A stretch of 64,000 nucleotides of DNA from GCA-2861595 sp035536185 (GTDB lineage Bacteria; Actinomycetota; Acidimicrobiia; Acidimicrobiales; GCA-2861595), in the NCBI GenBank assembly GCA_035536185.1, contig DATLOM010000008.1, positions 75,933 to 139,932 of the forward strand. The letters are read 5' to 3'. Positions 20,799 to 30,044 of this stretch are shown here, in pieces (positions within the stretch are counted from its first letter, which is position 1; every line of letters starts with the position of its first letter). Below the pieces are notes generated by a model. The model was not told where the DNA came from. It saw nothing but the letters and a program-made list of their open reading frames with translations, and searched no databases. A program made the translations under genes and the position numbers.

Positions 20799-22262
20799 GT
20801 GAACGTGAGCACAAGCCCCCGTACCACCCTCGTTCACAGAGTTCTCTACCCCCAGCCGATCATCTCCCTGGAGGACTTCGTGAAGCGGCGCGGTGGGCAG
20901 GGCCTCGAGGCAGCCCTCGAGATGAAGCCGGCCGAGATCATCGCTGTCCTCTCCGAGTCGGGCCTTCGAGGCAGGGGCGGCGCCGGCTTCCCCACGGGCC
21001 GGAAGTGGCAGACCGTGGCCGGCAACCGCCTGCCCGATGCGCCGTCGACGGTGATCGTCAACGCGGCCGAGGGCGAGCCGGGCACCTTCAAGGACCGCAC
21101 CATCCTGCGCAGGAACCCCTACGTGGTGATCGAGGGCGCCCTCATCGCGGCCAAGGCCGTGGGCGCCGACCTGATCGTGTTCGCCATGAAGCAGTCCTTC
21201 GCCGGCGAGGTCGATCGCGTCCGGGCCGCCGTCGACGAGGTCGAAGACGCAGGCTGGAGCGACGGCATCCAGATCCAGGTGTTCGAGGGCCCCGACGAGT
21301 ACCTCTACGGCGAGGAGAGCGCTCTTCTCGAGACCATCGACGGGCGGTGGCCGTTCCCGCGGATCGTGCCGACCTTCCGGCGGGGCATCCAGACGGCCAT
21401 ATCACCCGACGCCCCTTCGCCGCCGGCGCTGGTGAACAACACCGAGACGCTGGCCAACGTGGCCAGGATCATCGCCCGCGGCGCCACCTGGTTCCGCAGC
21501 CTGGGCACGCCGGACTCGCCCGGGACCATGGTGTGCACCGTCACCGGCGACACCCAGCGCCACGGTGTCGGCGAGGTCCAGATGGGCACTCCCCTGGGCG
21601 AGGTGATCGAGGCCATCGGCGGCGGGCCGAAGCCGGGGCGCACCATCAAGGCGATCCTCTCGGGCGTCGCCAACCCCATCATCCTCGGGTCCCAGCTCGA
21701 CACCCCCGTCAGCTACGAGGGCCTCACGGGCATCGGCAGCGGCCTCGGCTCGGGCGCCTTCATCGTGTTCGACGACACAACCGACATGACCACGGTCGCC
21801 GCCGGCGTGGCCCGGTTCCTGGCCGTGGAGTCCTGCGGGCAGTGCTCGCCCTGCAAGCTCGACGGCATCGCCCTCTCCGACGCCCTGGTCAACCTCAGTG
21901 CCTCCGAGGGTGGCGACCACGGCATCGGCGTGGTCAACAAGCGCCTGAGCACGATCGTGGACCGGTCACGCTGCTTCCTGGCCACCCAGCAGCAGCTGGT
22001 TGTGGGCAGCATCGTGAAGCACTTCGGCGACGAGCTGGCGGCCCACGCTTCACGGGCCGCCGACCCGCTCGAAGCCGAGCTGATCGCCGAGCTGCTCGAC
22101 ATCAGGAAAGGCGAGGCGCAGCTCGACCAGCGCCACCGCCAGAAGCAGTGGGACTGGTCCTACAACAAGCGTGACTCGGGCACCGTTCCGGTGGAGCTGT
22201 ACACGGCGCTGGCGCCACCGTGGCGCCGGCCGCCCGCACCCGCAGCGGCGACGGTGCACTAG
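20799..22262 (+). CDS. Stand-alone NuoF-like NADH dehydrogenase flavoprotein
   Basis: A protein of about 487 residues of the complex I 51-kDa family. It shows the FMN site (GLRGRGGAGFPTGRKW), the NADH site (NAAEGEPGTFKDR), the conserved YGEESALLETIDG block and a C-terminal 4Fe-4S motif (ESCGQCSPCK, with a later RSRCFL cysteine). It should pass electrons from NADH, or to NAD, through FMN. No NuoE, NuoG or other complex I gene is nearby, so its partner is unknown. The start is uncertain: GTG 20799 lies seven bases after a TAAAGT -10-like box and could be leaderless; ATG 20772 and GTG 20805 are alternatives. Confidence 0.85.
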   Translation: MNVSTSPRTTLVHRVLYPQPIISLEDFVKRRGGQGLEAALEMKPAEIIAVLSESGLRGRGGAGFPTGRKWQTVAGNRLPDAPSTVIVNAAEGEPGTFKDRTILRRNPYVVIEGALIAAKAVGADLIVFAMKQSFAGEVDRVRAAVDEVEDAGWSDGIQIQVFEGPDEYLYGEESALLETIDGRWPFPRIVPTFRRGIQTAISPDAPSPPALVNNTETLANVARIIARGATWFRSLGTPDSPGTMVCTVTGDTQRHGVGEVQMGTPLGEVIEAIGGGPKPGRTIKAILSGVANPIILGSQLDTPVSYEGLTGIGSGLGSGAFIVFDDTTDMTTVAAGVARFLAVESCGQCSPCKLDGIALSDALVNLSASEGGDHGIGVVNKRLSTIVDRSRCFLATQQQLVVGSIVKHFGDELAAHASRAADPLEAELIAELLDIRKGEAQLDQRHRQKQWDWSYNKRDSGTVPVELYTALAPPWRRPPAPAAATVH

Positions 22263-22295
22263 TACCCGCGGCGGCGGGCGGGGCATGATGTCGCC

Positions 22296-22991
22296 GTGCC
22301 CCGTTCAACCTGGACTCCCTGTGCCGGCGCCATCCACCTGGCGCCCAGCCTCCTGGCCGCCGACTTCGGTCATCTCGCCGATGCGGTCGCCTCGTTGGAA
22401 GGCAGCGGGACCGAGCGGCTCCACGTCGACGTCATGGACGGGGTCTTCGTGCCCAACTTCACCTACGGCACCGATTCGGTGCGGGCCTTGAAGCGGGTGA
22501 CGGACCTGCCGCTGGAGCTCCACCTGATGATCGTGCAGCCCGAGCGCCACCTCGAGACCTTCGCCTCGGCCGGCGCCGACGCCATCACCGTCCACTACGA
22601 GGTGTCGCCCCACCTGCACCGGACCCTGGGCGCCATCCGCGAGCTGGACTGCCGCTCCGGTGTCGCCATCAACCCGAGCACGCCGGCCTCCTCCATCGAA
22701 GACGTGCTGGAGATCTGCGACCTCGCACTGGTGATGACCATCAACCCCGGCTTCGGTGGCCAGAAGCTCATCCCCCGCATGCTGAACAAGGTGGAGCAGG
22801 TGCGGGCGGGCATCGAGCGCCAGGGCCTGGAGACCGAGGTCGAGGTGGACGGCGGCGTGGACGCCGGCAACGCCCGCTCCTGCGTCGATGCCGGCGCCAA
22901 CGTGCTCGTGGCCGGCACCGCCGTCTTCGGCCACGCCGACGGGCCGGCCGCCGGCGGCCAGGCCGTCTTGGCCGCGGCCAACGGGGGCTGA
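22296..22991 (+). CDS. rpe: Ribulose-phosphate 3-epimerase
   Basis: A 231-residue TIM-barrel enzyme. It has the family start (HLAPSLLAADFGHLADAV), the metal and catalytic residues in LHVDVMDGVFVPN, the LHLMIVQPERH segment, the loop MTINPGFGGQKLIP and the second catalytic aspartate in VEVDGGVD. It interconverts ribulose 5-phosphate and xylulose 5-phosphate in the pentose phosphate pathway. Start is a GTG. It lies 33 bases after the NuoF-like gene and may be co-transcribed. Confidence 0.96.
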   Translation: MPRSTWTPCAGAIHLAPSLLAADFGHLADAVASLEGSGTERLHVDVMDGVFVPNFTYGTDSVRALKRVTDLPLELHLMIVQPERHLETFASAGADAITVHYEVSPHLHRTLGAIRELDCRSGVAINPSTPASSIEDVLEICDLALVMTINPGFGGQKLIPRMLNKVEQVRAGIERQGLETEVEVDGGVDAGNARSCVDAGANVLVAGTAVFGHADGPAAGGQAVLAAANGG

Positions 22992-23075
22992 TCCCTCCTC
23001 CTCGCCGGTCTGGGAACATGTCGGGTACCGATTCCGTTGTGATACTTGCGTCTGCAACTATCTGGAGGTAACGAC

Positions 23076-24035
23076 ATGCCGGCAGTAACCGCCGATACGC
23101 TCACCCTCGCCAAGATCCCGTCGCCGGCACCGGCGTCGGTCGAGCGGGCGGTGCGCTCTGTGACCACCGCTCCGAGGGGTTTCGAGGGTGAAGGGTTCCC
23201 GGTACGGCGCGCCTTCGCCGGCGTGGCCGTGGCCGATCTGGACCCCTTCATCCACATGGACCAGATGGGCGAGGTCGACTACGCCCCAGGCGAGCCCAAG
23301 GGGACCGACTGGCACCCGCACCGGGGCTTCGAGACCGTCACCTACATCATCGACGGGACCTTCCAGCACCAGGACTCCCACGGCGGCGGCGGCGTGATCA
23401 CCACCGGCGCCACCCAGTGGATGACCGCCGGCGGCGGGATCCTGCACATCGAGACTCCCCCCGAGGAGCTGGTTGTCTCCGGCGGACTGTTCCACGGCAT
23501 TCAGCTCTGGGTGAACCTGCCGGCCAAGGACAAGATGGTCGCCCCCCGCTACCAGAACCTCGAGGGTGACCAGGTGACGCTCCTCTCATCGGGCGACGGC
23601 GGGGCACTCGTGCGCCTGATCGCCGGCGACCTCGCCGGCCACAGGGGGCCCGGCGACACCTACACCCCCATCACCGTGGCCCATGCCACCATCGCCGCCG
23701 GCGCGCAGCTCACCGTGCCCTGGCGCAGCGACTTCAACGCCCTTGCCTACGTGCTGGCCGGCGCCGGCTCGCTAGGCGCCGGCGAGGCGAAGTGGCCGAT
23801 CGAGACCGGGCAGCTCGCGCTGTTCGGCCCCGGCGACTCGCTGACCGTCACCGGCCACCCCAGCCGGCCCCTCGACGTGCTTCTGCTCGGTGGCCGGCCC
23901 ATCCGTGAGCCGGTGGCCACCTACGGCCCCTTCGTGATGAACACCAAGGCCCAGCTCCAGCAGGCCATGGACGATTTCCGCTCGGGCCGCCTCGGCCAGA
24001 TCCCCGAGGACGGCCTCCGGCCCTACCGTCCCTGA
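23076..24035 (+). CDS. Pirin-family cupin protein
   Basis: A 319-residue two-cupin pirin. The metal ligands are visible in DWHPHRGFETVTYIIDG (His-x-His) and in the later HIET block after WMTAGGGILH. The second cupin occupies the C-terminal third. Bacterial pirins bind Fe or another metal; some oxidise quercetin, others have regulatory or redox-sensing roles. The ATG is supported by TGGAGG eight bases upstream. The last 13 bases overlap the end of the opposing SURF1 gene. The precise role is unknown. Confidence 0.88.
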   Translation: MPAVTADTLTLAKIPSPAPASVERAVRSVTTAPRGFEGEGFPVRRAFAGVAVADLDPFIHMDQMGEVDYAPGEPKGTDWHPHRGFETVTYIIDGTFQHQDSHGGGGVITTGATQWMTAGGGILHIETPPEELVVSGGLFHGIQLWVNLPAKDKMVAPRYQNLEGDQVTLLSSGDGGALVRLIAGDLAGHRGPGDTYTPITVAHATIAAGAQLTVPWRSDFNALAYVLAGAGSLGAGEAKWPIETGQLALFGPGDSLTVTGHPSRPLDVLLLGGRPIREPVATYGPFVMNTKAQLQQAMDDFRSGRLGQIPEDGLRPYRP

Positions 24036-24829
24036 GGCTCTACCGTCGCTGAGGGGCTGCCCCCGAGGGGTTCTTCCTGTACATCCGTCAACCGCCGCTT
24101 CCGGGCCGAGATGCGCAGGAGCAGGACCCAGCCGGCCGCGGCGCCGCCAGCGAAGAGGAACCACTGCGCGGCGTACGCCAGGTGGGGCCCCTCGTCGAGC
24201 TTCGGAGCGGGCAATGCCTCCGGATAGGACGCCGGCGTAGCCCCCGGCTTCGGCGGGGCGAGCTCGAGGTACAGCGGGTAGAGCGGCGTGGAGAGGCGGC
24301 GCTCGAGCCCGGCGATGTTCACCGCCCCCACCGAGAGAGGCGCTCCCGCCCTGGGCCCATCGGGAGAGAACCTCCGCGCCGGCTCCGATGAGCGCAGCAG
24401 GCCGGTGATCGCCGTGTCGCCGTCCGGCGGGCGGCTGCCGGGGTTCGGCCAGCTGTTGCCCATGGCGAGCGGGACCCAACCCCGGTTGACGATGATCGTC
24501 CCCCCCGACGTCGCCATGGGAGTGAGCACGTGGTAACCGGGGAGGCCCTGGTTGGACCTGAACCTCACCAGCACCTCTTTCGCCGGCTCGTAGCGCCCAC
24601 TCAGCCGGACCCTGCGGAACGACAGGTTCGCCGCCTTCGCCTTGTTCGCCCACCCCTCCACCGGCAGCGGCACCACCGTCTCGGACCGCTTCGCCACCAG
24701 GGCGTTGTGCTCCTTGCGCTCGTCCAGCCGGCTCAACTGCCAGAATCCAAGGCTGACCATCAAGACGACGAGAGCAGCGGCCAGCAGGTGGCCGAGGAGC
24801 CACAAAGGGCGCAGTGCGAAGCGGTACAT
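24023..24829 (-). CDS. SURF1-family cytochrome oxidase assembly protein
   Basis: A 268-residue membrane protein with one helix at each end (LLGHLLAAALVVLMVSLGFW near the N-terminus; QWFLFAGGAAAGWVLLL near the C-terminus) and a large external loop with the SURF1 motifs FWQLSRLDER and IIVNRGWVPL. SURF1 proteins help insert haem a into cytochrome aa3 oxidase. The start MYRFALRPLW is typical of actinobacterial members; an ATG at 24862 is an alternative. It is divergent from ctaC, which fits its role in building that oxidase. Confidence 0.88.
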   Translation of the reverse strand: MYRFALRPLWLLGHLLAAALVVLMVSLGFWQLSRLDERKEHNALVAKRSETVVPLPVEGWANKAKAANLSFRRVRLSGRYEPAKEVLVRFRSNQGLPGYHVLTPMATSGGTIIVNRGWVPLAMGNSWPNPGSRPPDGDTAITGLLRSSEPARRFSPDGPRAGAPLSVGAVNIAGLERRLSTPLYPLYLELAPPKPGATPASYPEALPAPKLDEGPHLAYAAQWFLFAGGAAAGWVLLLRISARKRRLTDVQEEPLGGSPSATVEPQGR

Positions 24830-24951
24830 CTTGGGGTTCGAACCTACCGGTGGCACAGCCATGGCCCCGTTCGGGTGGTTCCCGAATCCCGGCCGCTGCA
24901 CCCGGCTAGCTTTGCCCGTCAGTGCTTTTCCACGGCCCGACACGCGGCAGG

Positions 24952-25689
24952 ATGCGGACGCTTCCGCTCGGGCTCCTTCTCGTCGTCGCCGGATCCTCCG
25001 GATGTGGAGGGTCGCGCTTCTGGGCACCGGACCCGGTCACCCGCGAGGGAGACAAGATCCTGCGCCTCTGGCAGGGCTCCACCATCGCGGCGATCTGCGT
25101 CGGCGCAGTCGTCTGGGGGCTGGTCGGGTACGTGGTCTTCAAGTACCGCCGCCGCAACGACGACGTGCCGCGGCAGAACCCCTACAACGTCCCGGTGGAG
25201 GTGGTCTACACGGTCGCTCCCATCCTGGTGGTGGCTGTTCTCTTCGCCTTCACCGTCGGCACCCAGCGCCAGGTCGTCTCCACCTCCGAGCGGGCCGATC
25301 TCGTCGTCGACGTGACCGGGTTCCAGTGGCAGTGGCAGTTCCATTACCCGCGGGACGACATCACGGTCACCGGCACGCCGGGGGCGCAGCCGACGATGGT
25401 CCTCCCGGTGGGCCGGACGGTGACGTTCCGGCTGGAGTCGAGCGATGTCGTCCACTCCTTCTGGGTACCGAGGTTCCTCTCCAAGCGGGACCTCATCCCC
25501 GGCATCGACAACGAGGTCCAGGTCGAGGTGAAGGAGCCGGGGACCTGGGTCGGCCGTTGTGCCGAGTTCTGCGGGCTCGACCACTACAAGATGAACTTCT
25601 CCGTCCGGGCCGTACCGCCGGACGAGTTCCGGCGGTGGGTGGCTGAACAGCGTTCAGGCGTCGCCGCCGGCGTGGAGGACGTCCGCTGA
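24952..25689 (+). CDS. ctaC: Cytochrome c oxidase subunit II
   Basis: A 245-residue subunit with a lipoprotein-like signal (LVVAGSSGC, Cys18), two transmembrane helices (AAICVGAVVWGLVGYVVF and VVYTVAPILVVAVLFAFTV) and an external cupredoxin domain. The CuA site is complete: VVHSFWVP and the C-x3-C-x3-H-x2-M set in CAEFCGLDHYKM. The tryptophan-rich docking motif reads FQWQWQF. It receives electrons from the bc1 complex and passes them to subunit I. The ATG at 24952 gives a compact signal; GTG 24922 is possible. Its stop overlaps the ctaD start. Confidence 0.95.
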   Translation: MRTLPLGLLLVVAGSSGCGGSRFWAPDPVTREGDKILRLWQGSTIAAICVGAVVWGLVGYVVFKYRRRNDDVPRQNPYNVPVEVVYTVAPILVVAVLFAFTVGTQRQVVSTSERADLVVDVTGFQWQWQFHYPRDDITVTGTPGAQPTMVLPVGRTVTFRLESSDVVHSFWVPRFLSKRDLIPGIDNEVQVEVKEPGTWVGRCAEFCGLDHYKMNFSVRAVPPDEFRRWVAEQRSGVAAGVEDVR

Positions 25690-27365
25690 CCCTCCTCGAC
25701 GAGCCCAAGGCAGCCGAGCAGGCGCCGACACCCCACCGCAGGGCCACCGGCATCCTCGGCTGGCTGACCACCACCGACCACAAGGCCATCGGCATCAGCT
25801 ACATGGTCACCGCCTTTGCCTTCTTCATGGTCGGTGGGGCTCTCGCCCTCGTGATGCGGGCCGAGCTCGCCGAACCGGGGATCCAGGTGGTCGGGCCGGG
25901 CCGGTACAACGAGCTATTCACCATGCACGGCAGCGTGATGATGTTCCTGTTCCTCGGGCCCTTCGCCTTCGGGCTGGCCAACTACATCGTGCCCCTGCAC
26001 ATCGGCGCCAAGGACATGGCCTTCCCGCGGCTCAACGCCCTGAGCTACTGGCTGTACCTCGGCGGGGGCCTCACGATGGTGTCGGGCTTCCTGACCGCCG
26101 AGGGCGCCGCCGACTTCGGGTGGTTCGCCTACGCGCCGCTCTCGCTCGAGACCTATGCGCCGAGCGTGGGAGGGGACCTGTGGCTGATCGGCCTGCTCCT
26201 CACCGGCTTCTCGGCGGTGTTCACCGCGGTCAACGTGATCACCACCGCTCTCTGCATGAGGGCGCCGGGGATGTCGATGTTCCGGATGCCCATCTTCACC
26301 TGGAACATGGTCGTCACCAGCGTGCTCGTGCTCATGGCCTTCCCGGTACTGACCGCGGCGTCCGTGATGCTCTTCGCCGACCGCCACTTCGGGACCCACG
26401 TCTTCGACGCCGCCGCCGGGGGCTCGCCCATCCTGTGGCAGCACCTCTTCTGGTTCTTCGGCCACCCCGAGGTGTACATCCTGGCTCTGCCATTCTTCGG
26501 CGTGGTCACCGAGGTGCTGCCGGTGTTCTCGTGGCGCCCGGTGTTCGGGTACAAGGGCCTCGTCTTCGCCACCCTGGCCATCGCCGGTCTCTCCATGGGC
26601 GTCTGGGCCCACCACATGTTCGCCACCGGCGCCGTCCTGCTGCCCTTCTTCAGTGGTCTCTCGTTCCTGATCGCCGTGCCCACGGGCGTTAAGTTCTTCA
26701 ACTGGATCGGCACCATGTGGGGCGGGAGGATCACGTTCCAGACGCCGATGCTCTTCGCCATCGGGTTCCTGGTGACGTTCCTTCTCGGCGGGCTCAGCGG
26801 CGTGTTGCTGGCGTCGCCCCCGATCGACTTCCACGTGACGGACTCGTACTTCGTGGTCGCCCACATGCACTACGTGCTGTTCGGTGGATCGGTGTTCGCC
26901 CTCTACGCCGGCGTCTACTACTGGTTCCCCAAGTTCACCGGGCGGCGGCTGGGCGAGGGGCTGGGGCGTGTGCACTTCGCCACCACCTTCATCGGTTTCC
27001 ACCTCACGTTCTTCGTGCAGCACCGACTCGGCCTGGAGGGCATGCCCCGGCGAGTGGTGGACTACACCGAAGCCGACGGCTTCACCACGCTCAACCTCGT
27101 CTCCACCGTCGGCTCGTTCGTCCTCGGCATCTCGACGCTGTTCTTCCTGGCCAACGTGTGGCGGGCCCTGCGGCGGGCCGAGCCGGCCGGCGACGACCCC
27201 TGGGGCGGCCACACCCTCGAGTGGGCCACCACCTCGCCGCCCCCGCCGGAGAACTTCGATGGCCCGCTCCCACCAATCCGGTCGAACCGGCCGGTGTGGG
27301 ACCTTCGCCACCCGCCGGACCGGGCCGGCGGCCCTGACTTCCTTGATCGCAAGGCACCGCAGTGA
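25686..27365 (+). CDS. ctaD: Cytochrome c oxidase subunit I
   Basis: A protein of about 559 residues with twelve transmembrane segments. Haem and CuB ligands are in TMHGSVMMFLF, the FFGHPEVYI loop (His-Pro-Glu-Val-Tyr of A-type oxidases), HHMFATG and VVAHMHYVLFGG. It reduces oxygen and pumps protons. The first ATG in frame (25803) would cut off the conserved LTTTDHKAIG start, and the only upstream start that fits is CTG 25686, which overlaps the ctaC stop as CTGA behind a GGAGG site. A rare CTG start is therefore inferred. Its stop overlaps the next GTG. Confidence 0.95.
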   Translation: MTLLDEPKAAEQAPTPHRRATGILGWLTTTDHKAIGISYMVTAFAFFMVGGALALVMRAELAEPGIQVVGPGRYNELFTMHGSVMMFLFLGPFAFGLANYIVPLHIGAKDMAFPRLNALSYWLYLGGGLTMVSGFLTAEGAADFGWFAYAPLSLETYAPSVGGDLWLIGLLLTGFSAVFTAVNVITTALCMRAPGMSMFRMPIFTWNMVVTSVLVLMAFPVLTAASVMLFADRHFGTHVFDAAAGGSPILWQHLFWFFGHPEVYILALPFFGVVTEVLPVFSWRPVFGYKGLVFATLAIAGLSMGVWAHHMFATGAVLLPFFSGLSFLIAVPTGVKFFNWIGTMWGGRITFQTPMLFAIGFLVTFLLGGLSGVLLASPPIDFHVTDSYFVVAHMHYVLFGGSVFALYAGVYYWFPKFTGRRLGEGLGRVHFATTFIGFHLTFFVQHRLGLEGMPRRVVDYTEADGFTTLNLVSTVGSFVLGISTLFFLANVWRALRRAEPAGDDPWGGHTLEWATTSPPPPENFDGPLPPIRSNRPVWDLRHPPDRAGGPDFLDRKAPQ

Positions 27366-27739
27366 GCGTCGGAGCCCGCATGCTGCTGGCCATCGGGGCC
27401 TTCCTGGTGGTGGTCACCGCCGTCTACTGGTTCTTCAGCTACGAGGAAGCCGGGTCGGTGCTCCTTCTCCTCTCCGCGGGGCTGGCCCTGATCGTCGGGG
27501 GCTACCTGTGGTGGGCCACCCGCGCCCGCCCGACTGCGACCTCCACGGCTCAGGGGCACGGTGATGAGGAGGCCGAGCACTACCTCCCCCACGCCAGCAT
27601 CTGGCCGTTCGGGGTGGGAGCCGGCTCAGTCGTGCTGGCCAACGGCCTCGCCCTCGGGCTGTGGGCCGCTGTCCCCGGCTCGATGCTCCTGGTCGCCTCC
27701 GTGATCGGGTACGCCCGCCAGAGCCGCCACCGGGACTGA
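27362..27739 (+). CDS. ctaF: Cytochrome c oxidase subunit IV
   Basis: A 125-residue protein with four hydrophobic segments (MLLAIGAFLVVVTAVYWF, LLLLSAGLALIVGGYLWW, then two after a charged loop) and the HASIWPFGVGAG motif of actinobacterial subunit IV (CtaF). It is a small structural subunit of the aa3 oxidase. It starts at a GTG overlapping the ctaD stop, so ctaC-ctaD-ctaF are translated as one coupled unit. It converges on qcrB with an eight-base gap. Confidence 0.88.
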   Translation: MSVGARMLLAIGAFLVVVTAVYWFFSYEEAGSVLLLLSAGLALIVGGYLWWATRARPTATSTAQGHGDEEAEHYLPHASIWPFGVGAGSVVLANGLALGLWAAVPGSMLLVASVIGYARQSRHRD

Positions 27740-27747
27740 GGTCGGCC

Positions 27748-29166
27748 TCAGGCGGGCTTGCCGGCCTCCTGTACCCGCCGCCTGGGGCCCCTGGTCCTTC
27801 TCGGCCCAGGGGGCTCTGCGGGAGGCTCCGTGGGCGGCGAAGGGCCGTCGCGTAGCTGGAGCTCCTTGCACATCCGCCACGTCACCCACCCGGCTACGGC
27901 CGGCAGGACGAACAGCAGCACCCTGAACGTGGCGAACACGACGTTCACCGAGATCCCGAAGGTGGTGGAAAGCACGTCGCCCCCGCCGGCGAGGAACAGG
28001 ACGCCGTAGAAGGCGATCGTCGCCGCACCGAGGGCGGTGCGGAGGGGCCGGTCCCTGGGGCGGTCGAGCAGGTGGTGGACCTCCCGGTCGCCGGTGACGC
28101 GGGCCTCGAGGAACGGCCACAGGTAGACGAGGCCGAAGGTGATGCTCGGCAGCAGGACGCCGGGGAAGAACGGGTTCGCGATCTCGAAGCCGAAGGCACG
28201 TATCTCCCATGCCGGCATCAGGCGGAGCGCCCCATCGAGCCAGCCCATGTACCAGTCGGGCTGGGAGGCGGCGCTCACCTCGCCCGGGTCGAACGGCCCG
28301 TAGACCCAGATGGGGTTGATCTGGGCGAGGCCGCCGAGGGCGGTGAGCACGGCGGCGGTGATGAAGAACAGGCCGAGGGCCTTGGCCGCGTAGGTGGGCC
28401 AGACCCTCTCCCCCACCACGTTCGACTCCTTGCGGCCCGGTCCGGCGAACTGGGTGTGCTTCTGGCGCAGGAGTATGGCCATGTGGGCACCGATGAGCAC
28501 GGCGATGATGGCGGGGACCAGGAGGATGTGGATCACGTAGAGGCGCTCGATGATGTCGGGGCCGGGGAACTCGCCGCCGAAGAGCAGGGAGACCAGCCAG
28601 GTGCCTATGAGGGGCACGGAGAGCGCTATCGAGTACCCGATCCTCAACCCGGTGCCGGACAGTTGGTCGTCGAGCAGTGAGTAGCCGGAAAACCCGTTGA
28701 ACACGGCGAGGATGAGCAGGGTGACCCCCACGATCCAGTTGAGCTCCCGTGGCTTCCGGAAGGCTCCGGTGAAGAACACCCGGGCCATGTGTACGACCAT
28801 CGTGGCCACGAACACCAACGCCGCCCAGTGGTGGATCTGGCGCATGACGAGGCCGGCCCTGACGTCGAAGCTCAGCTCGATGGCGGATCGGTAGGCCCTG
28901 GTCATCTCCACTCCCCGCAGCGCCTCGTAGCTTCCCTCGTAGGTGGTGTGGGCCTGGCTGGCGTCGAAGAAGAAGGTCAGGTAGACGCCGGTGACGACGA
29001 GGATCACGAAGGCGTAGAGAGCCAGCTCCCCCAACATGAACGACCAGTGGTCGGGGAAGACCTTCTTGAGGGCGGTGCGGGCGAAGCTGGCGGCACCGAG
29101 CCGGTCGTCCATCCACCGGGCCGTGCGGCGCACCGCTCCCCGCTCTGCCGGTCTCGTTGCCGTCAT
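27748..29166 (-). CDS. qcrB: Cytochrome b of the bc1 complex
   Basis: A 472-residue menaquinol-oxidising cytochrome b. Paired haem ligands lie in QIHHWAALVFVATMVVHMAR and VIHILLVPAIIAVLIGAHMA. The quinol-site signature reads PDWYMG, the actinobacterial form of PEWY. The C-terminal 30 residues are basic and proline-rich, as in mycobacterial QcrB. The ATG overlaps the end of qcrA (ATGA). With QcrA and QcrC it passes electrons to the aa3 oxidase, probably as a supercomplex. Confidence 0.95.
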   Translation of the reverse strand: MTATRPAERGAVRRTARWMDDRLGAASFARTALKKVFPDHWSFMLGELALYAFVILVVTGVYLTFFFDASQAHTTYEGSYEALRGVEMTRAYRSAIELSFDVRAGLVMRQIHHWAALVFVATMVVHMARVFFTGAFRKPRELNWIVGVTLLILAVFNGFSGYSLLDDQLSGTGLRIGYSIALSVPLIGTWLVSLLFGGEFPGPDIIERLYVIHILLVPAIIAVLIGAHMAILLRQKHTQFAGPGRKESNVVGERVWPTYAAKALGLFFITAAVLTALGGLAQINPIWVYGPFDPGEVSAASQPDWYMGWLDGALRLMPAWEIRAFGFEIANPFFPGVLLPSITFGLVYLWPFLEARVTGDREVHHLLDRPRDRPLRTALGAATIAFYGVLFLAGGGDVLSTTFGISVNVVFATFRVLLFVLPAVAGWVTWRMCKELQLRDGPSPPTEPPAEPPGPRRTRGPRRRVQEAGKPA

Positions 29167-30044
29167 CTCCCGCGGTCCCAGAAGCCAGATGCGACGGGAT
29201 CCTCGAAGTCGCCGGTAGCCATCAGGAAGCCTTCGCCGTCGACGCCTATCGGCAGCTGGGGCAGCGGCCTGGTGGCGGGGCCGAAGATGGGCTTGGCCCC
29301 GTCGAGCACGTCGAAGGTGGATTGGTGGCAGGGGCACAGCAGCTGGCGCTCCTGGGCCTGGTAGAGGCCGACCGGGCACCCGGTGTGGGTGCAGAGCTTG
29401 GAGTAGGCGACGATGCCTCCGACCGTCCACTCCTTGCGCACCCTGCCACCGAAGAGCTCGGGGTCGCCGACCTTGATGAGCAGGGTGGGAGCGTCGGGCG
29501 ATCGGGCCGAACCTTCCGGCCAGACGGTGACCACGCCGTCGACCGACACCTCCTCGGCCCGCACCGGCTCGTCGTCGGCGGTGACCAGCCGTACCCCTGC
29601 CCGGTAGGGCGTACCGAACAGCCCGCGGCCGGGCCGGGGGCCGAGCGAGCGCACCGGGAAGAGGGCGGCGATGCCCAGCGCGCCAACCGCGCCTCCCAGC
29701 ATCTTGAGGAGCAACGAGCGGCGCCCGATGGCGTGCTCCCCCTGCTCGAAGGTCTCGGTGAAGGCGAGGAGCTCCTCCTTGGTCGATCCGAGCGGCCCCC
29801 GCTCCTCGGTGATCTCCTCGCCCGGCAGGAACCGCTTGGCCCATACCACCATGCCGATCCCGATGCCGCCGAGGCTGACGGCCAGCAGGGCGCCCTCGAG
29901 CTGCGGCTGGCCGCCGCGGGAGTAGACGACAGCAAGGGCCAGCCCTGCGACGATGCTGGCGGCGAAGGCGATGAGCACCACCCGCTCGGCGGCAGCCGAA
30001 GGCGGGGGTTCCTCGTTGGTGTCGACGACCTCAGGATCGTCCAT
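29163..30044 (-). CDS. qcrA: Rieske iron-sulphur protein of the bc1 complex
   Basis: A 293-residue Rieske protein with three N-terminal membrane helices (the third about AIGRRSLLLKMLGGAVGALG), the actinobacterial arrangement. The 2Fe-2S ligands are CTHTGCP and CPCHQSTFD. It accepts an electron from menaquinol and hands it to the QcrC cytochrome. It overlaps qcrB downstream by four bases and qcrC upstream by fourteen, so the three are one coupled operon. Confidence 0.95.
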   Translation of the reverse strand: MDDPEVVDTNEEPPPSAAAERVVLIAFAASIVAGLALAVVYSRGGQPQLEGALLAVSLGGIGIGMVVWAKRFLPGEEITEERGPLGSTKEELLAFTETFEQGEHAIGRRSLLLKMLGGAVGALGIAALFPVRSLGPRPGRGLFGTPYRAGVRLVTADDEPVRAEEVSVDGVVTVWPEGSARSPDAPTLLIKVGDPELFGGRVRKEWTVGGIVAYSKLCTHTGCPVGLYQAQERQLLCPCHQSTFDVLDGAKPIFGPATRPLPQLPIGVDGEGFLMATGDFEDPVASGFWDRGR

